From NCBI RefSeq assembly GCF_042651065.1, contig NZ_JBHSCH010000005.1:67204-131203 (forward strand): a stretch of DNA of 64,000 bases. The letters run 5' to 3'. A program made the position numbers and the translations under genes. The notes beneath the pieces are model-generated. The model was given only the letters and a program-made list of their open reading frames with translations, was not told the origin of the DNA and made no database searches. This document shows, piece after piece, positions 38,278 to 46,307 of the stretch (position 1 is the stretch's first letter; every line of letters starts with the position of its first letter). This DNA comes from Pseudoroseomonas aestuarii. GTDB lineage: Bacteria > Pseudomonadota > Alphaproteobacteria > Acetobacterales > Acetobacteraceae.

Positions 38278-39057
38278 TCAGGGCTTCCGCACGGGCACCT
38301 GCTCGAGGCGGAGCTGCGGGGTCTGGCCGCCTTCCCAGGCATTGGCGCCGGGGGCCACCTCCGGCACCGGGATCTCGGCGCGGGCGCGGCGCTTCGCCGC
38401 CGTGTCGATGCCCAGCTTCTCGTCCCGCGCCGCGAGCTTCGCCGGGTCGAGCTGGCCGTCGGCGGTGTAGCCCATCATCAGCCGCGGAATGCCGAGCGGC
38501 AGGGCGTCGCCACGGTCCACCTGCCAGGTGTGCCAGGTCTTGCCGTAGGTGGTGGAGAGCTGGCGCATCGCCACCGTCTCCACCGCCTCCGGCACGCCGG
38601 GCATGGCCAGCTGGCCGGAGGTGGTCTCGTAGTGGTGGCTGTGCCAGAGCGGCTTCTCCTCCTCCGGCAATTCGCGGAACAGGCGCTCCGAGACGATGTA
38701 CTCGATGCCGATCAGCCGCGCCCCTTCCTCGTTGCTGTCGAAGATGACGCACTGGTGCATCTCCTCGGTCAGATGGGTGCAGTAGTGGTGCGCCTCGACC
38801 GGGCGGCCCGCCTCGTCGGCGTAGAAGTGGAAGCCGTTCAGGTAGAGGTCCATGGCGTTCAGCGGCGCCTTGGCCTGCAGCAGCGCCGCCCCCGCGCCGA
38901 GCGCCCGGCTGCGGGTGGAGGGCGGCCCGCCCGGCACCTCCGGCGCCGCCGCATGCTGGGCGCGCGCCTGGCCGCAGGCGCAGAGCAGGGCGCCGGCCCC
39001 GGCCGCCAGGCTGGCGCCGAAGGCGCGGCGGCCCGTCGGTGATTTCAGGCGGTTCAT
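38278..39057 (-). CDS. DUF1264 (oil-body-associated-protein-like) exported protein
   Basis: This is a 259-residue protein of the DUF1264 family, known in plants as OBAP. The family core is MDLYLNGFHFYADEAGRP, AHHYCTHLTEEMHQCVIFDS, LIGIEYIVSERLF and PLWHSHHYETTSGQLAMPG, with several histidines. The N-terminus is a signal segment with twin arginines (GRRAFGASLAAGAGALLCACG) and a lipobox-like LLCAC, so it is probably exported, possibly as a lipoprotein. The molecular function of the family is not known. It stands alone, converging with pcaB. Confidence 0.85.
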   Translation of the reverse strand: MNRLKSPTGRRAFGASLAAGAGALLCACGQARAQHAAAPEVPGGPPSTRSRALGAGAALLQAKAPLNAMDLYLNGFHFYADEAGRPVEAHHYCTHLTEEMHQCVIFDSNEEGARLIGIEYIVSERLFRELPEEEKPLWHSHHYETTSGQLAMPGVPEAVETVAMRQLSTTYGKTWHTWQVDRGDALPLGIPRLMMGYTADGQLDPAKLAARDEKLGIDTAAKRRARAEIPVPEVAPGANAWEGGQTPQLRLEQVPVRKP

Positions 39058-39136
39058 GGCATCCTCCCGGTCCGTGGCGATGGGGTCGGAACCGGGCGGG
39101 CACGCGCTCGTTCCCGCCTCCGGGCCAGGGCCGGGC

Positions 39137-39165
39137 TTGGCCCGGGGTGGAAAACCGGGCTATCC
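39137..39165 (+). promoter_or_regulatory. Putative promoter for the lipoprotein pair
   Basis: TTGGCC (39137-39142) and CTATCC (39160-39165) are separated by exactly 17 bases and lie 38 bases before the ATG at 39204. The palindrome CCGGGCTTGGCCCGG overlaps the -35 element. The same arrangement, with similar spacer sequence (GGGGTGGAAAA), recurs at 40221 before the helicase gene. Confidence 0.5.
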
Positions 39166-39203
39166 CGGAAGCCAGACCCATGGCCCGGGAGGGATGCCCA
39201 ACG

Positions 39204-39698
39204 ATGAAGCCCGTGTTCCTCCTCGCCCTGCTGGCAGTCCTGCCGGGCTGCAACGCCGTGCTCTCGGAAGGCTCGGCCGACCTCGCCGGCATCGGCGGCG
39301 CCGCCCTGGCCGACGCGGTGACGGACAATGGCGCGGTGGCCGCCGGCATCGGCATCGGCGTGCAGTCGGCGGCGCGGGCGGGGCTGCAATACACCCAGCG
39401 CCGCCTGCAGCGCGCCGAGCAGGACAGCATCGCCAGTGCCGCCGGGCCGCTGCCGGCGGGCCGCGTGGCGCGCTGGTCGATCGCCCACAGCCTGCCCATC
39501 GCCGAGGACCGCGCGGGGCAGGTGACGGTCAGCCGCGAGATCGGCGCCCTCTCGCTGCGCTGCCGCGAGATCGTCTTCTCGGTGGAGGCCGAGAAGCAGG
39601 CGGCCGATTTCTACACTGCCATCATCTGCCAGAACGGCACGCGCTGGAAATGGGCCAGCGCCGAGCCGGCCACCGAGCGCTGGGGGGCGCTGCAGTGA
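39204..39698 (+). CDS. Predicted lipoprotein, first of a tandem paralogous pair
   Basis: This is a 164-residue protein of unknown function. A short signal ends in the lipobox LPGC (cysteine 16), so it should be lipidated and anchored in the outer or inner membrane. The mature part begins with glycine/alanine-rich residues (GIGGAALADAVTDNGAVAAG) that could form one membrane-associated helix, followed by a soluble region with CREIVFSVE and ending WKWASAEPATERWGALQ. It is clearly homologous to the next gene, whose GTG start overlaps its stop. Confidence 0.8.
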   Translation: MKPVFLLALLAVLPGCNAVLSEGSADLAGIGGAALADAVTDNGAVAAGIGIGVQSAARAGLQYTQRRLQRAEQDSIASAAGPLPAGRVARWSIAHSLPIAEDRAGQVTVSREIGALSLRCREIVFSVEAEKQAADFYTAIICQNGTRWKWASAEPATERWGALQ

Positions 39699-40195
39699 GG
39701 CGCCTTTCCCTGGCGGCGCTGCCGCTGGGCGCGCTGCTGCTGGGCGGCTGCGACCTGATCGGCGGCATCGCCGGCGGCGTCTCGGGCGCCACCACCGGCG
39801 CCGTCACCGCCAACCCGGCGGTGGGCTACGCGGTGGGCCTCGGCGTCCGCTCCGCCACCAATGCCGCCATCGGCGGCTGGATGCGCGGGCTGAAGCGGGA
39901 CGAGCAGGACGCCATCGCCCGCGCCGCCGGCGAGATGGCGCCGGGCGAGAGCCGCCCCTGGCAGATCGCCCACGAGCTGCCCTTCGGCTACAGCGACGCG
40001 GCCGGACAGCTCCAGGTGACGCGGGTGATCGACACGCCGCTGGCCGCCTGCCGCGAGGTGCTGTTCTCGGTGGCCGGCGACAAGCCGGAGGCGCCGCCCG
40101 AGGGGCTGTTCGTCGCCACCGCCTGCCGCCAGGCGGAGGGCTGGAAATGGGCCAGCGCGGAGCCGGCGGTCGATCGCTGGGGCGCGTTGCAGTAA
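39695..40195 (+). CDS. Predicted lipoprotein, second of a tandem paralogous pair
   Basis: This is a 166-residue protein of unknown function with signal and lipobox LLGGC (cysteine 19). It matches the preceding gene along its whole length: a Gly/Ala-rich segment, KRDEQDAIARAAGEM against RAEQDSIASAAGPL, CREVLFSV against CREIVFSV, and the near-identical end WKWASAEPAVDRWGALQ. The start is GTG at 39695, overlapping the previous stop as GTGA, so the two are translated together. This looks like a local gene duplication. Confidence 0.8.
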   Translation: MRRLSLAALPLGALLLGGCDLIGGIAGGVSGATTGAVTANPAVGYAVGLGVRSATNAAIGGWMRGLKRDEQDAIARAAGEMAPGESRPWQIAHELPFGYSDAAGQLQVTRVIDTPLAACREVLFSVAGDKPEAPPEGLFVATACRQAEGWKWASAEPAVDRWGALQ

Positions 40196-40213
40196 ACGCC
40201 CCCGGCCGGAAAG

Positions 40214-40249
40214 GCCAAGCTTGGCAGGGGGTGGAAACACCGCCATATC
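40214..40249 (+). promoter_or_regulatory. Putative promoter with palindrome before the helicase operon
   Basis: TTGGCA (40221-40226) and CATATC (40244-40249) are separated by 17 bases. The 12-base perfect palindrome GCCAAGCTTGGC (40214-40225) covers the -35 box. The helicase ATG at 40261 is only 11 bases past the -10 box, so the transcript would have almost no leader. Confidence 0.5.
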
Positions 40250-40260
40250 CGCCCCCACCG

Positions 40261-42813
40261 ATGCGAACATTGCCGGAACCTTTTGCAAGCTGGTTCGCCG
40301 CGCGCGGCTGGCGCCCCCGCCCGCACCAGCTGGCCATGCTGGCGGCCGCCGAGGCGGGGGAATCCGCCCTGCTGGTGGCCCCCACCGGCGGCGGCAAGAC
40401 GCTGGCCGGCTTCCTGCCCAGCCTGGCCGGCCTGCACCGCGCGGCCCGGGCCGGCACCCCGCATGAGGGGCTGCACACGCTCTACATCTCGCCGCTGAAG
40501 GCGCTGGCGGTGGACATCGCCCGCAACCTGACGGCGCCGGTCGAGGAGATGGGCCTCGATATCCGCATCGAGACCCGCACCGGCGACACCCCCGCCAACC
40601 GCCGCGCCCGCCAGCGCGCCGAGCCGCCACACATTTTGCTCACCACGCCGGAGAGCCTGACCCTGCTGCTCTCCCTGCCCGAGGCGGCGGCGATGTTCGG
40701 CAATCTCGAATGCGCCGTGGTGGACGAGGTGCACGCCCTGGCCGGCGGCAAGCGCGGCGACCAGTTGGCGCTCTGCCTGGCGCGGCTCTCCACCCTGGCG
40801 CCACGGCTGCGCCGCGTCGGCCTCTCCGCCACCGTGGCGCACCCGGAGGCCATCGCCGCCTGGGTGGCGCCGGACGCCCGGCCCGAAAGCGTGCGGCTGG
40901 TGCGCGCCACCGGCGGCGCCGCGCCGGCGCTCGACGTCATCCTCCCCGAGGGGCGGCTGCCCTGGGGCGGGCATATGGGGCTGGCCTCGATGCCCGAGGT
41001 CTATGCCCGGCTGCGCGCGGCGGCGGTGAGCATCGTCTTCGTCAACACCCGTGCCCAGGCGGAGCTGGCCTTCCAGGCGCTGTGGCGGCTGAACGAGGAC
41101 AACCTGCCCATCGCGCTGCACCACGGCTCGCTCACCGTCGAGCAGCGCCGCAAGGTGGAGGCGGCGATGGCGGCGGGGAAGCTGCGCGCCGTGGTCGCCA
41201 CCGCCTCGCTCGACCTCGGCATCGACTGGGGCGCGGTGGACCAGGTGATCCAGGTCGGCGCGCCCAAGGGCGTGGCGCGGCTGCTGCAGCGCGTGGGCCG
41301 CGCCAACCACCGCATGGACGAGGCCAGCCGCGCCGCGCTGGTGCCGGCCAACCGCTTCGAGGTGATCGAGTGCCGCGCCGCCGTGCAGGCCGTGGCCGCC
41401 GGCGAGGTGGATGGCGACCCGCCCCGCCCCGGGGGGCTCGACGTGCTGGCCCAGCACATCCTGGCCATGGCCTGCCACGCCCCCTTCCACCCCGACGGCC
41501 TCTATGCCGAGGTGACCCGCGCCGCCCCCTACGCCGCCCTCGCCCGCCAGGATTTCGACGACGTGCTGCGCTTCGTCGCGGATGGCGGCTACGCCCTCTC
41601 CGGCTATGAGCGGTTCCGCAAGCTGTTCCAGGACGCCGAGGGGCTGGTCCATGTGCGCGGGCCCCAGGTGGCACGGCAGCTGCGGATGAATCTCGGCACC
41701 ATCGTCGAGACGCCGCTGATGAAGGTGCGGCTGCGCGGCGGCCCGGTGCTGGGCGAGGTGGAGGAATGGTTCGTCTCCACCCTGGAGCCGGGGCACACCT
41801 TCATCTTCGGCGGCCAGGTGCTGCGCTACGAGGCGCTCGATGTCAGTGCCGTCATCGTCAGCCGCGGCGGCGAGGGCGAGCCGCGCGTGCCCGCCTATGC
41901 CGGCAGCCGGCTGCCGCTCTCCACCCACCTCGCCCGCCGGGTGCGCGGCATCCTGGCCGATCCGCGCCAGTGGCGGGCCCTGCCCGCGCCCGTGCGGGAC
42001 TGGCTGAAGCTCCAGGCCCACGCCTCCGAGCTGCCCCCCGCCGAAGGGCTACTGATAGAAAGCTTCCCGCGCGGCGGGCGGTGGTTCACCGTGGCCTACT
42101 GCTTCGAGGGGCGGCTGGCGCACCAGACGCTGGGCATGCTCGTCACCAAGCGGATGGAGCGGCTGGGGCTCGGCCCGCTCGGCTTCCTCGCAACCGACTA
42201 TGTGGTGGCCGCATGGTCCGCCTTCCCCGTGGCCGACGCCGCCGCCCTCTTCACCGAGGACCTGCTCGGCGAGGAGCTGGAGGAATGGATCGCCGACAGC
42301 TCCATGCTGCGCCGCACCTTCCGCAACATCGCCACCATCGCCGGGCTGCTCGAGAAGAACCACCCCGGCCAGGAGAAGTCCGGCCGGCAGATGACCATGG
42401 GCGCCGACCTCATCTACGACGTGCTGCGCCGCCACCAGCCCGACCACATCCTGCTGCGCGCGACGCGCGCCGAGGCGGCGGCGGGGCTCACCGATGTCGG
42501 CCGCATCGGCGCGCTGCTGGCGCGCATCCAGGGGCGCATCCGCCATGTGGAGCTGGAGCGCGTCTCGCCGCTCGCCGTGCCGGCGCTGATCGAGGAGGGG
42601 CGGGAATGGGTCTCCGGCACCGCCGAGGACGCGCTGCTGGCCGAGGCCGAGGCGCTGGTGGACGAAGCGACCGAGGGCGCCGAGCACTTCACCGGCACGC
42701 TGGGGCTGGAGATGCTGGACCCCCACCCCACGCCCCGCCCGCCCCGGGAGCCACGCGGGGCGCGCCGCCCGCCGCGCTACGCCCGGCAGAAGCTGCGCCA
42801 CGGGGCGCATTGA
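40261..42813 (+). CDS. Lhr-type DEXH-box helicase (ligase-associated DNA damage response)
   Basis: This is an 850-residue superfamily 2 helicase. The motor has Walker A APTGGGKTLAGFLP, motif Ia YISPLKALAVDIAR, TTPESLTLLLS, the DEXH box VVDEVHALAGGKRGDQL, motif III LSATVAHPE, and in RecA domain 2 VATASLDLGIDWG and LLQRVGRANHR. The C-terminal half is the Lhr-specific region. This protein family usually sits with an ATP-dependent DNA ligase, a metallo-beta-lactamase-type exonuclease and the PdeM nuclease. Here only pdeM follows, then photolyase. ATG 40261 is the first in-frame start after the likely promoter. Confidence 0.93.
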   Translation: MRTLPEPFASWFAARGWRPRPHQLAMLAAAEAGESALLVAPTGGGKTLAGFLPSLAGLHRAARAGTPHEGLHTLYISPLKALAVDIARNLTAPVEEMGLDIRIETRTGDTPANRRARQRAEPPHILLTTPESLTLLLSLPEAAAMFGNLECAVVDEVHALAGGKRGDQLALCLARLSTLAPRLRRVGLSATVAHPEAIAAWVAPDARPESVRLVRATGGAAPALDVILPEGRLPWGGHMGLASMPEVYARLRAAAVSIVFVNTRAQAELAFQALWRLNEDNLPIALHHGSLTVEQRRKVEAAMAAGKLRAVVATASLDLGIDWGAVDQVIQVGAPKGVARLLQRVGRANHRMDEASRAALVPANRFEVIECRAAVQAVAAGEVDGDPPRPGGLDVLAQHILAMACHAPFHPDGLYAEVTRAAPYAALARQDFDDVLRFVADGGYALSGYERFRKLFQDAEGLVHVRGPQVARQLRMNLGTIVETPLMKVRLRGGPVLGEVEEWFVSTLEPGHTFIFGGQVLRYEALDVSAVIVSRGGEGEPRVPAYAGSRLPLSTHLARRVRGILADPRQWRALPAPVRDWLKLQAHASELPPAEGLLIESFPRGGRWFTVAYCFEGRLAHQTLGMLVTKRMERLGLGPLGFLATDYVVAAWSAFPVADAAALFTEDLLGEELEEWIADSSMLRRTFRNIATIAGLLEKNHPGQEKSGRQMTMGADLIYDVLRRHQPDHILLRATRAEAAAGLTDVGRIGALLARIQGRIRHVELERVSPLAVPALIEEGREWVSGTAEDALLAEAEALVDEATEGAEHFTGTLGLEMLDPHPTPRPPREPRGARRPPRYARQKLRHGAH

Positions 42814-42886
42814 GCGCCGCATCGGCGCCCGCGCCCCAAAACGCCCCTTCCCGCCCCGCCCTCCGTCCGGTAACGCAGTTGAAGCA

Positions 42887-43609
42887 ATGATTTCCGCTCC
42901 CTTGCATCTGGCTGGCGAACGCCTGGCCCTCGATCCGGCCGGCGCGCTCTTCTGGCCGGCGCAACAGCTGCTCGTGCTCTCGGATCTGCATCTGGAGAAG
43001 GGCAGCCACTTCGCCGCGCGCGGCCAGCTGGTGCCGCCCTACGACACGCGGGAGACGCTGGCGCGGCTGGCGGCGCTGCTGCGGCGCTACAGCCCGGCGC
43101 ATCTGGTCTTCCTGGGCGACAGCTTCCACGACGCCGCCGGCGCCGCCCGCCTGCACGCCACGGACCGCGCCACGCTGCTGCACCTGCTGGCGGGGCGGCG
43201 GGTGAGCTGGGTGCTGGGCAACCACGACCCGCTGCCGCCCGAGGCGCTGCCCGGCGAGGCGGTGGAGGAGCTTTCCCTCGGCCCGCTGCTGTTCCGGCAC
43301 GAGGGGCAGCCCGGCGCCCGCCCCGGCGAGGTCAGCGGCCACTTCCACCCCCGCGCCGCCATGCCCACGCGCTGCGGCCCGGTGGAGCGCCCCTGCTTCC
43401 TCGCCGATGCGCGGCGGCTGCTGATGCCGGCCTTCGGCGCCTATACGGGCGGGCTCTCCATCACCGCGCCGCCCGTGGCGGCGCTGTTCCCGCGCGGGGG
43501 CCGTGCCTTCCTGCTGGGGAAGGAGCGGCTGTTCAGCTTCGCCGTCGGCCCGATGAAGCACCTCGCGGCCCTCTCCAAGACGCGGCCCGAGCCCACATCG
43601 GTGCCATGA
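42887..43609 (+). CDS. pdeM: Ligase-associated metallophosphoesterase nuclease PdeM
   Basis: This is a 240-residue calcineurin-like phosphoesterase of the PdeM family, a DNA endonuclease/phosphodiesterase linked to DNA repair. Metal-binding motifs are SDLHLEKGSHF, FLGDSFHD, VLGNHDPLP and SGHFHPRA. It is placed 73 bases after the helicase and overlaps the photolyase start by four bases, which supports a role in DNA damage response. Confidence 0.9.
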   Translation: MISAPLHLAGERLALDPAGALFWPAQQLLVLSDLHLEKGSHFAARGQLVPPYDTRETLARLAALLRRYSPAHLVFLGDSFHDAAGAARLHATDRATLLHLLAGRRVSWVLGNHDPLPPEALPGEAVEELSLGPLLFRHEGQPGARPGEVSGHFHPRAAMPTRCGPVERPCFLADARRLLMPAFGAYTGGLSITAPPVAALFPRGGRAFLLGKERLFSFAVGPMKHLAALSKTRPEPTSVP

Positions 43610-45036
43610 CCGAGACACCCCCCGCCCTGCTCTGGCTGCGCCACGATCTGCGCCTGGCCGACAACCCCGCCCTGCATGCCGCCGCGGACGGCCCGGTGCT
43701 GCCCGTCTATATCCTGGACGATGCCGCCGCCGGGCGCTGGGCGCCGGGCGGCGCGCATCGCTGGTGGCTGCACCACAGCCTCGCCGCCCTCGCCGCCGCG
43801 CTGGAGCGGGCCGGCGCGCCGCTGCTGCTGCTGCGCGGCGAGGCCGCCACGCTGATCCCGCGCCTCGCCGCCGCGACCGGCGCGCGGACGGTGCAGGCGG
43901 GGCGCCTCTACGCGCCCTGGGCGCGCGCGCGGGACGAGGCGGTGGCGAAGGCGCTGGAGGCCGAGGGCCGCACGCTGGCGCTGCACAATTCCGGCCTGCT
44001 GGTGGAGCCGGAGCGCATCCGCACCCAGCAGGGCAAGCCCTACGCGGTCTACACCCCCTTCTCGCGCGCCGTCATGGCGCTGGGCGACCCGCCGCCGCCC
44101 ATCCCGGCGCCGGGCCGGCTGAAGGGCGTGAAGCACCCCTGCCAGGGCGAGAAGCTGGCCGGCCTCGGCCTGCTGCCCCGGCAGCCGGACTGGGCCGCCG
44201 CCTTCCCCGAATACTGGACGCCCGGCGAGGACGCCGCCGCGGCCCGGCTGCACGACTTCGTGGACGCCACCGCCGAGGGCTATGACCGCGCGCGCGACTT
44301 CCCCGGTGAGGACGGCACCTCCCGCCTCTCGCCGCACCTGCACTGGGGCGAGATCTCGCCGCGCCAGGCCTGGCACGCGGCGGGCGGCATCGGCGACACG
44401 ACGGCCCGGCAGACCTTCCGCAAGGAGCTGATCTGGCGCGAATTCGCCCACCATGTGCTGTGGCACAACCCGGCCCTGCCCGAGCGGCCGCTGCGCGCCG
44501 AATACGCGAAATTCCCCTACCAGCCGGACCCGGCGCTGCTGCGCGCCTGGCAGCGGGGCCAGACGGGCTACCCCATCGTCGATGCCGGCATGCGCCAGCT
44601 CTGGCGGCATGGCTGGATGCACAACCGGGTGCGGATGATCGTCGGCAGCCTGCTGGTGAAGCACCTGCTGCAGCCCTGGTGGGACGGCGCCGCCTGGTTC
44701 TGGGACACGCTGGTGGACGGCGACCTGGCCAACAACAGCCTGAACTGGCAGTGGATTGCCGGCAGCGGGGTGGATGCCGCGCCCTATTTCCGCATCTACA
44801 ACCCGATCATGCAGGGCGAGAAGTTCGACGCCGACGGACATTATGTCCGCGAATTCGTCCCCGAGCTGGCGAAGCTGCCGGACAGGTGGCTGCACCGCCC
44901 CTGGGAGGCGCCCGCCGAGGTGCTGCGCGGCGCCGGCGTGGCGCTGGGCCGGACCTACCCCAACCCGGTGGTCGATCACGAGGCCGGGCGCGCCCGTGCC
45001 CTGGCCGCCCTGAGATCGTTGAAAGGGGTGGAATGA
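43606..45036 (+). CDS. phrB: Deoxyribodipyrimidine photolyase
   Basis: This flavoprotein uses light to repair UV-made cyclobutane pyrimidine dimers. It has 476 residues, normal for class I. The N-terminal antenna domain begins LLWLRHDLRLADNPAL. The FAD domain has TSRLSPHLHWGEISPRQ, WREFAHHVLWHNP, MHNRVRMIVGSLLVKHLL and WDTLVDGDLANNSLNWQW with the conserved tryptophans, then AAPYFRIYNPIMQ. It is coupled by ATGA overlaps to pdeM before it and a metallophosphatase after it. Confidence 0.96.
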   Translation: MTETPPALLWLRHDLRLADNPALHAAADGPVLPVYILDDAAAGRWAPGGAHRWWLHHSLAALAAALERAGAPLLLLRGEAATLIPRLAAATGARTVQAGRLYAPWARARDEAVAKALEAEGRTLALHNSGLLVEPERIRTQQGKPYAVYTPFSRAVMALGDPPPPIPAPGRLKGVKHPCQGEKLAGLGLLPRQPDWAAAFPEYWTPGEDAAAARLHDFVDATAEGYDRARDFPGEDGTSRLSPHLHWGEISPRQAWHAAGGIGDTTARQTFRKELIWREFAHHVLWHNPALPERPLRAEYAKFPYQPDPALLRAWQRGQTGYPIVDAGMRQLWRHGWMHNRVRMIVGSLLVKHLLQPWWDGAAWFWDTLVDGDLANNSLNWQWIAGSGVDAAPYFRIYNPIMQGEKFDADGHYVREFVPELAKLPDRWLHRPWEAPAEVLRGAGVALGRTYPNPVVDHEAGRARALAALRSLKGVE

Positions 45037-45770
45037 CGCTCTCCGCCACCGCGCTGCTGCCCCGGATCCGGAACGACTACGCAGGGCTGCGCGTGGTGGG
45101 GGACGTGCATGGCGACGCCCGCGCCTTCGCCGCCGCCATCGAGGGGGCGGCGGAAAAGCGGCTCTTCGTCCTCCAGCTCGGCGACCTGACCGACCGGGGG
45201 CCGGACAATCCGGCCACGCTGCGCATGGCCTGCGACCTGCTCGATGCCGGGCGCGGCCTGTTCATCCTGGGCAACCACGACCACAAGCTGCGCCGTGCCC
45301 TGGCCGGTGCCCTGGTGCGGCCGGACCCCGAGGGGCTGGGCGTCACCCTGGCGCAGCTCGAGGCCGCGCCGGACGGGCCGGCGCTGAAGGCCCGCGCGAT
45401 GGAGGCCATCGGTCAGGCGCCGGCCTGGCTGCGGCTCGGGCCATGGCTGTTCGTGCATGGCGGCTTCCATCCGCGCATGCTGCGCGAACCCTCGCCGCCC
45501 GAGGCCGGCACCCACAAGCCGGAGGGGCTGGTGCCGCGCGCGCTCTTCGGCCAGGTGACCAGCCGCACCCGCGCCGATGGCTACCCGGAGCGGCTACACA
45601 ACTGGGTACACCGCATCCCCTCCGGCATCACCGTCTATTGCGGGCACGAGATGCGCAGCCTGGATGGCCGCCCCTATGTGGCGGTGGCCGCCGCCGGCGG
45701 CCGGGCGGTGTTCCTCGACACTGGCGCCGGCAAGGGCGGCCACCTCTCCTGGATCGACCTGCCCTGGTAG
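45033..45770 (+). CDS. Metallophosphoesterase (PrpA/ApaH-like phosphatase)
   Basis: This is a 245-residue calcineurin-like phosphatase. Metal ligands are in VVGDVHGDARAF, LQLGDLTDRGPDN, ILGNHDHKLRR, FVHGGFHPRML and YCGHEMRS. It resembles bacterial serine/threonine protein phosphatases and polynucleotide kinase-phosphatase-type phosphatases; the substrate is not clear. It is the last gene of the Lhr-pdeM-phr transcription unit (ATGA overlap) and is followed by a short G5/C5 hairpin and TTT. Confidence 0.85.
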   Translation: MTLSATALLPRIRNDYAGLRVVGDVHGDARAFAAAIEGAAEKRLFVLQLGDLTDRGPDNPATLRMACDLLDAGRGLFILGNHDHKLRRALAGALVRPDPEGLGVTLAQLEAAPDGPALKARAMEAIGQAPAWLRLGPWLFVHGGFHPRMLREPSPPEAGTHKPEGLVPRALFGQVTSRTRADGYPERLHNWVHRIPSGITVYCGHEMRSLDGRPYVAVAAAGGRAVFLDTGAGKGGHLSWIDLPW

Positions 45771-45773
45771 AAC

Positions 45774-45791
45774 GGGGGTTTCTCCCCCTTT
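45774..45791 (+). terminator. Weak hairpin after the repair operon
   Basis: GGGGG and CCCCC (45774-45788) face each other around TTTCT, followed by TTT. The stem is only five pairs, so the call is tentative, but it lies three bases past the stop codon of the last gene. Confidence 0.4.
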
Positions 45792-45858
45792 GCTGCAATC
45801 GGTTCGGAACAACCGCGCCCTCCCGCGGTTCTATCCCGGATGCCACGGGAGAATGCCG

Positions 45859-46281
45859 ATGCCGGCCCAGACGGACCCTGAAGCCGTTCTGCGGTTGGCG
45901 GAGGAGGAGCTGCATGTCGAGGCGCGCCGGCGCGAGACAGGCCGCGTGCGCGTCTCGGTCCGCACCAGGACCATAACGGAGGAGGTCGGGCAAAGCCTGC
46001 GCAGCAGCCATGCGAGCGTGGAGCGTGTGCCGGTCGACCGTGAAATCCAGGAGGTTCCGCCGACGCGGGAAGTGGATGGCGTCCTGATCATTCCGGTGGT
46101 CGAGGAGGTGCTGGTCGTCGAGAAACGGCTGGTGCTGCGCGAAGAGATCCATCTCCGCATGGACGAGACGGAGGAATGGGTGCGGCAACCCGTCGAGCGG
46201 CGGGTTCAGCATGCCGTTGTCGAACGGCTGGCACCCGAAGCGGACGATTCCTCCATCGACCCGGGCAAAGACATTTCGTGA
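45859..46281 (+). CDS. DUF2382 (YsnF/AvaK-type) stress protein, short form
   Basis: This is a protein of 140 residues that consists of one DUF2382 domain. The family pattern is present: LRLAEEELHVEARRRETGRV, VRVSVRTRTITEEV, VERVPVDREIQEVPPTREV, and IIPVVEEVLVVEKRLVLREEI. Proteins of this family are often found in stress-resistant bacteria; their function is not known. The second of two ATG codons (45859) is chosen because GGGAGA lies six bases before it; the first (45853) touches the ribosome site. It is followed after 26 bases by a larger protein with the same domain. Confidence 0.82.
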   Translation: MPAQTDPEAVLRLAEEELHVEARRRETGRVRVSVRTRTITEEVGQSLRSSHASVERVPVDREIQEVPPTREVDGVLIIPVVEEVLVVEKRLVLREEIHLRMDETEEWVRQPVERRVQHAVVERLAPEADDSSIDPGKDIS

Positions 46282-46307
46282 CGAATTGGCGATCTGAGGA
46301 GAAGCCC

